Shown here one piece after another: positions 63,453 through 64,000 of a stretch of DNA of 64,000 nucleotides (position 1 is the stretch's first letter; every line of letters starts with the position of its first letter). Position numbers and translations under genes: made by a program. The notes beneath the pieces were generated by a model. It saw only the letters and a program-made list of their open reading frames with translations, searched no databases and was not told the origin of the DNA. The stretch comes from Echinicola shivajiensis (lineage in GTDB: Bacteria > Bacteroidota > Bacteroidia > Cytophagales > Cyclobacteriaceae), in NCBI RefSeq assembly GCF_018642165.1, contig NZ_JAHHZM010000003.1:62001-126000 (forward strand), in the 5' to 3' direction.

Positions 63453-64000
63453 ATGAGTAAAAGAGCATCCAAATATTACCTATTATTCATTTTGCTTGCT
63501 TGGCCTATTTTCAGTGATGCCCAGTCATTACCACTGGACAAGTTGAATTATGAGCTTTTTATACAGAATGTGATCAATCACCATCCTCTTTCTCAAAAGG
63601 CGCGCTTGAATGAGATGAAGGCTGAAGCGAGTATTAGGGCGGCTAGGGGGAATTTTGATCCAGTATTGGAGTCGGATTTTGACCAGAAGCTTTATACAGA
63701 TAAAATGTATTACAGGAGATCTGCTTCCAGTTTGAGGATCCCAACTGTAGCAGGACTTGATTTGATAGCAGGATATGAAAAGAATGCTGGTAGGTATTTG
63801 AATCCTGAGAGCCAAACTGGCTCAAATGGCCTATGGAATGCAGGGATCGAGCTTAATGTGCTTCAAGGCCTGTTAATGGATGAAGGAAGGACCGCCTTGA
63901 GGCAGGCAAAGGCCTATGCTGCCATTGCGGAGCAGCAAAAGACCCTCCAGACCAATGATCTGTATTTTAGTGCCACTGAGGCCTATCTTTATTGGGCCAA
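63453..64000 (+). CDS. TolC-like outer-membrane efflux protein, N-terminal part only
   Basis: From an ATG eight bases after the adaptor stop an open frame runs off the right edge (about 182 codons). It has a signal peptide (YYLLFILLAWPIFSDAQ), then LNYELFIQNVINHHPLSQKA, AEASIRAARGNFDPVLESDF and later GLLMDEGRTALRQAKAYAAI. This is the N-terminal helical hairpin and strand pattern of TolC-type channels, with the typical A.A.IR.ARG.FDP motif. It would complete the ABC-adaptor-channel export chain. The C-terminal half is outside the window. Confidence 0.9.
   Translation, partial: MSKRASKYYLLFILLAWPIFSDAQSLPLDKLNYELFIQNVINHHPLSQKARLNEMKAEASIRAARGNFDPVLESDFDQKLYTDKMYYRRSASSLRIPTVAGLDLIAGYEKNAGRYLNPESQTGSNGLWNAGIELNVLQGLLMDEGRTALRQAKAYAAIAEQQKTLQTNDLYFSATEAYLYWA

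Noticed and set aside
1-64000. CRISPR array, tRNA or rRNA genes, prophage
   Set aside because: No regularly spaced direct repeats, no cloverleaf-forming sequence and no rRNA-like or phage-structural sequence was seen on reading; a tRNAscan or similar run would settle it.

Overview
The window looks like chromosomal DNA of a marine or algae-associated member of the Bacteroidota, most likely order Cytophagales (Cyclobacteriaceae-like; the family is an inference from overall gene style). The evidence is four SusC/SusD outer-membrane glycan-import pairs, two ECF-sigma/FecR signalling pairs, five type S1 sulfatases, AT-rich spacers, and genes without clear Shine-Dalgarno sequences. I see no tRNA, rRNA, CRISPR array, phage gene or intact insertion sequence.

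Positions 1-6048 hold ordinary accessory genes: a DoxX/DsrE-like operon running off the left edge, a divergent LysE-type exporter and LysR regulator, two glyoxalase-fold (VOC) proteins, and a GlxA-type AraC regulator. A roughly 135-bp element with inverted termini sits at 4185-4320, and a second copy lies at 40861-41009.

Positions 6287-40813 form a polysaccharide-utilization island on the + strand. Locus 1 is ECF sigma, FecR anti-sigma, SusC with an STN signalling domain, and SusD. It is followed by sulfatase, GH2 glycosidase, GH43-like beta-propeller and sulfatase genes. Locus 2 is a SusC without STN, a SusD and a lipoprotein sulfatase. Locus 3 is a second ECF sigma, a FecR with a TTG start, an STN-bearing SusC and a SusD. 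It is followed by a small membrane protein, a 1175-residue sulfatase-rhamnosidase (S1-GH78) fusion and a CE15 glucuronoyl esterase-like enzyme.

Positions 41589-45832 (+ strand) encode an MFS sugar transporter, a long-form mannose-6-phosphate isomerase and a ROK sugar kinase, which together form a cytoplasmic mannose route. The converging - strand operon 59792-46411 encodes SusC, SusD, a DUF3823 surface lipoprotein, two GH92 mannosidase-family enzymes and a sulfatase. The likely flow is capture at the surface, desulfation and hydrolysis outside the cell or in the periplasm, and entry of mannose into glycolysis. The combined enzymes fit a sulfated, uronate-containing glycan or glycans with mannose and rhamnose (inference). 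No polysaccharide lyase and no formylglycine-generating enzyme are present in the window.

Positions 60430-64000 begin a tripartite export operon: ABC subunit, HlyD-like adaptor, and TolC-like outer-membrane protein cut by the right edge. The ABC protein keeps Walker A but has lost the signature, Q-loop, H-loop and D-loop consensus and carries an altered Walker B. This is one of the most unusual signals in the window.
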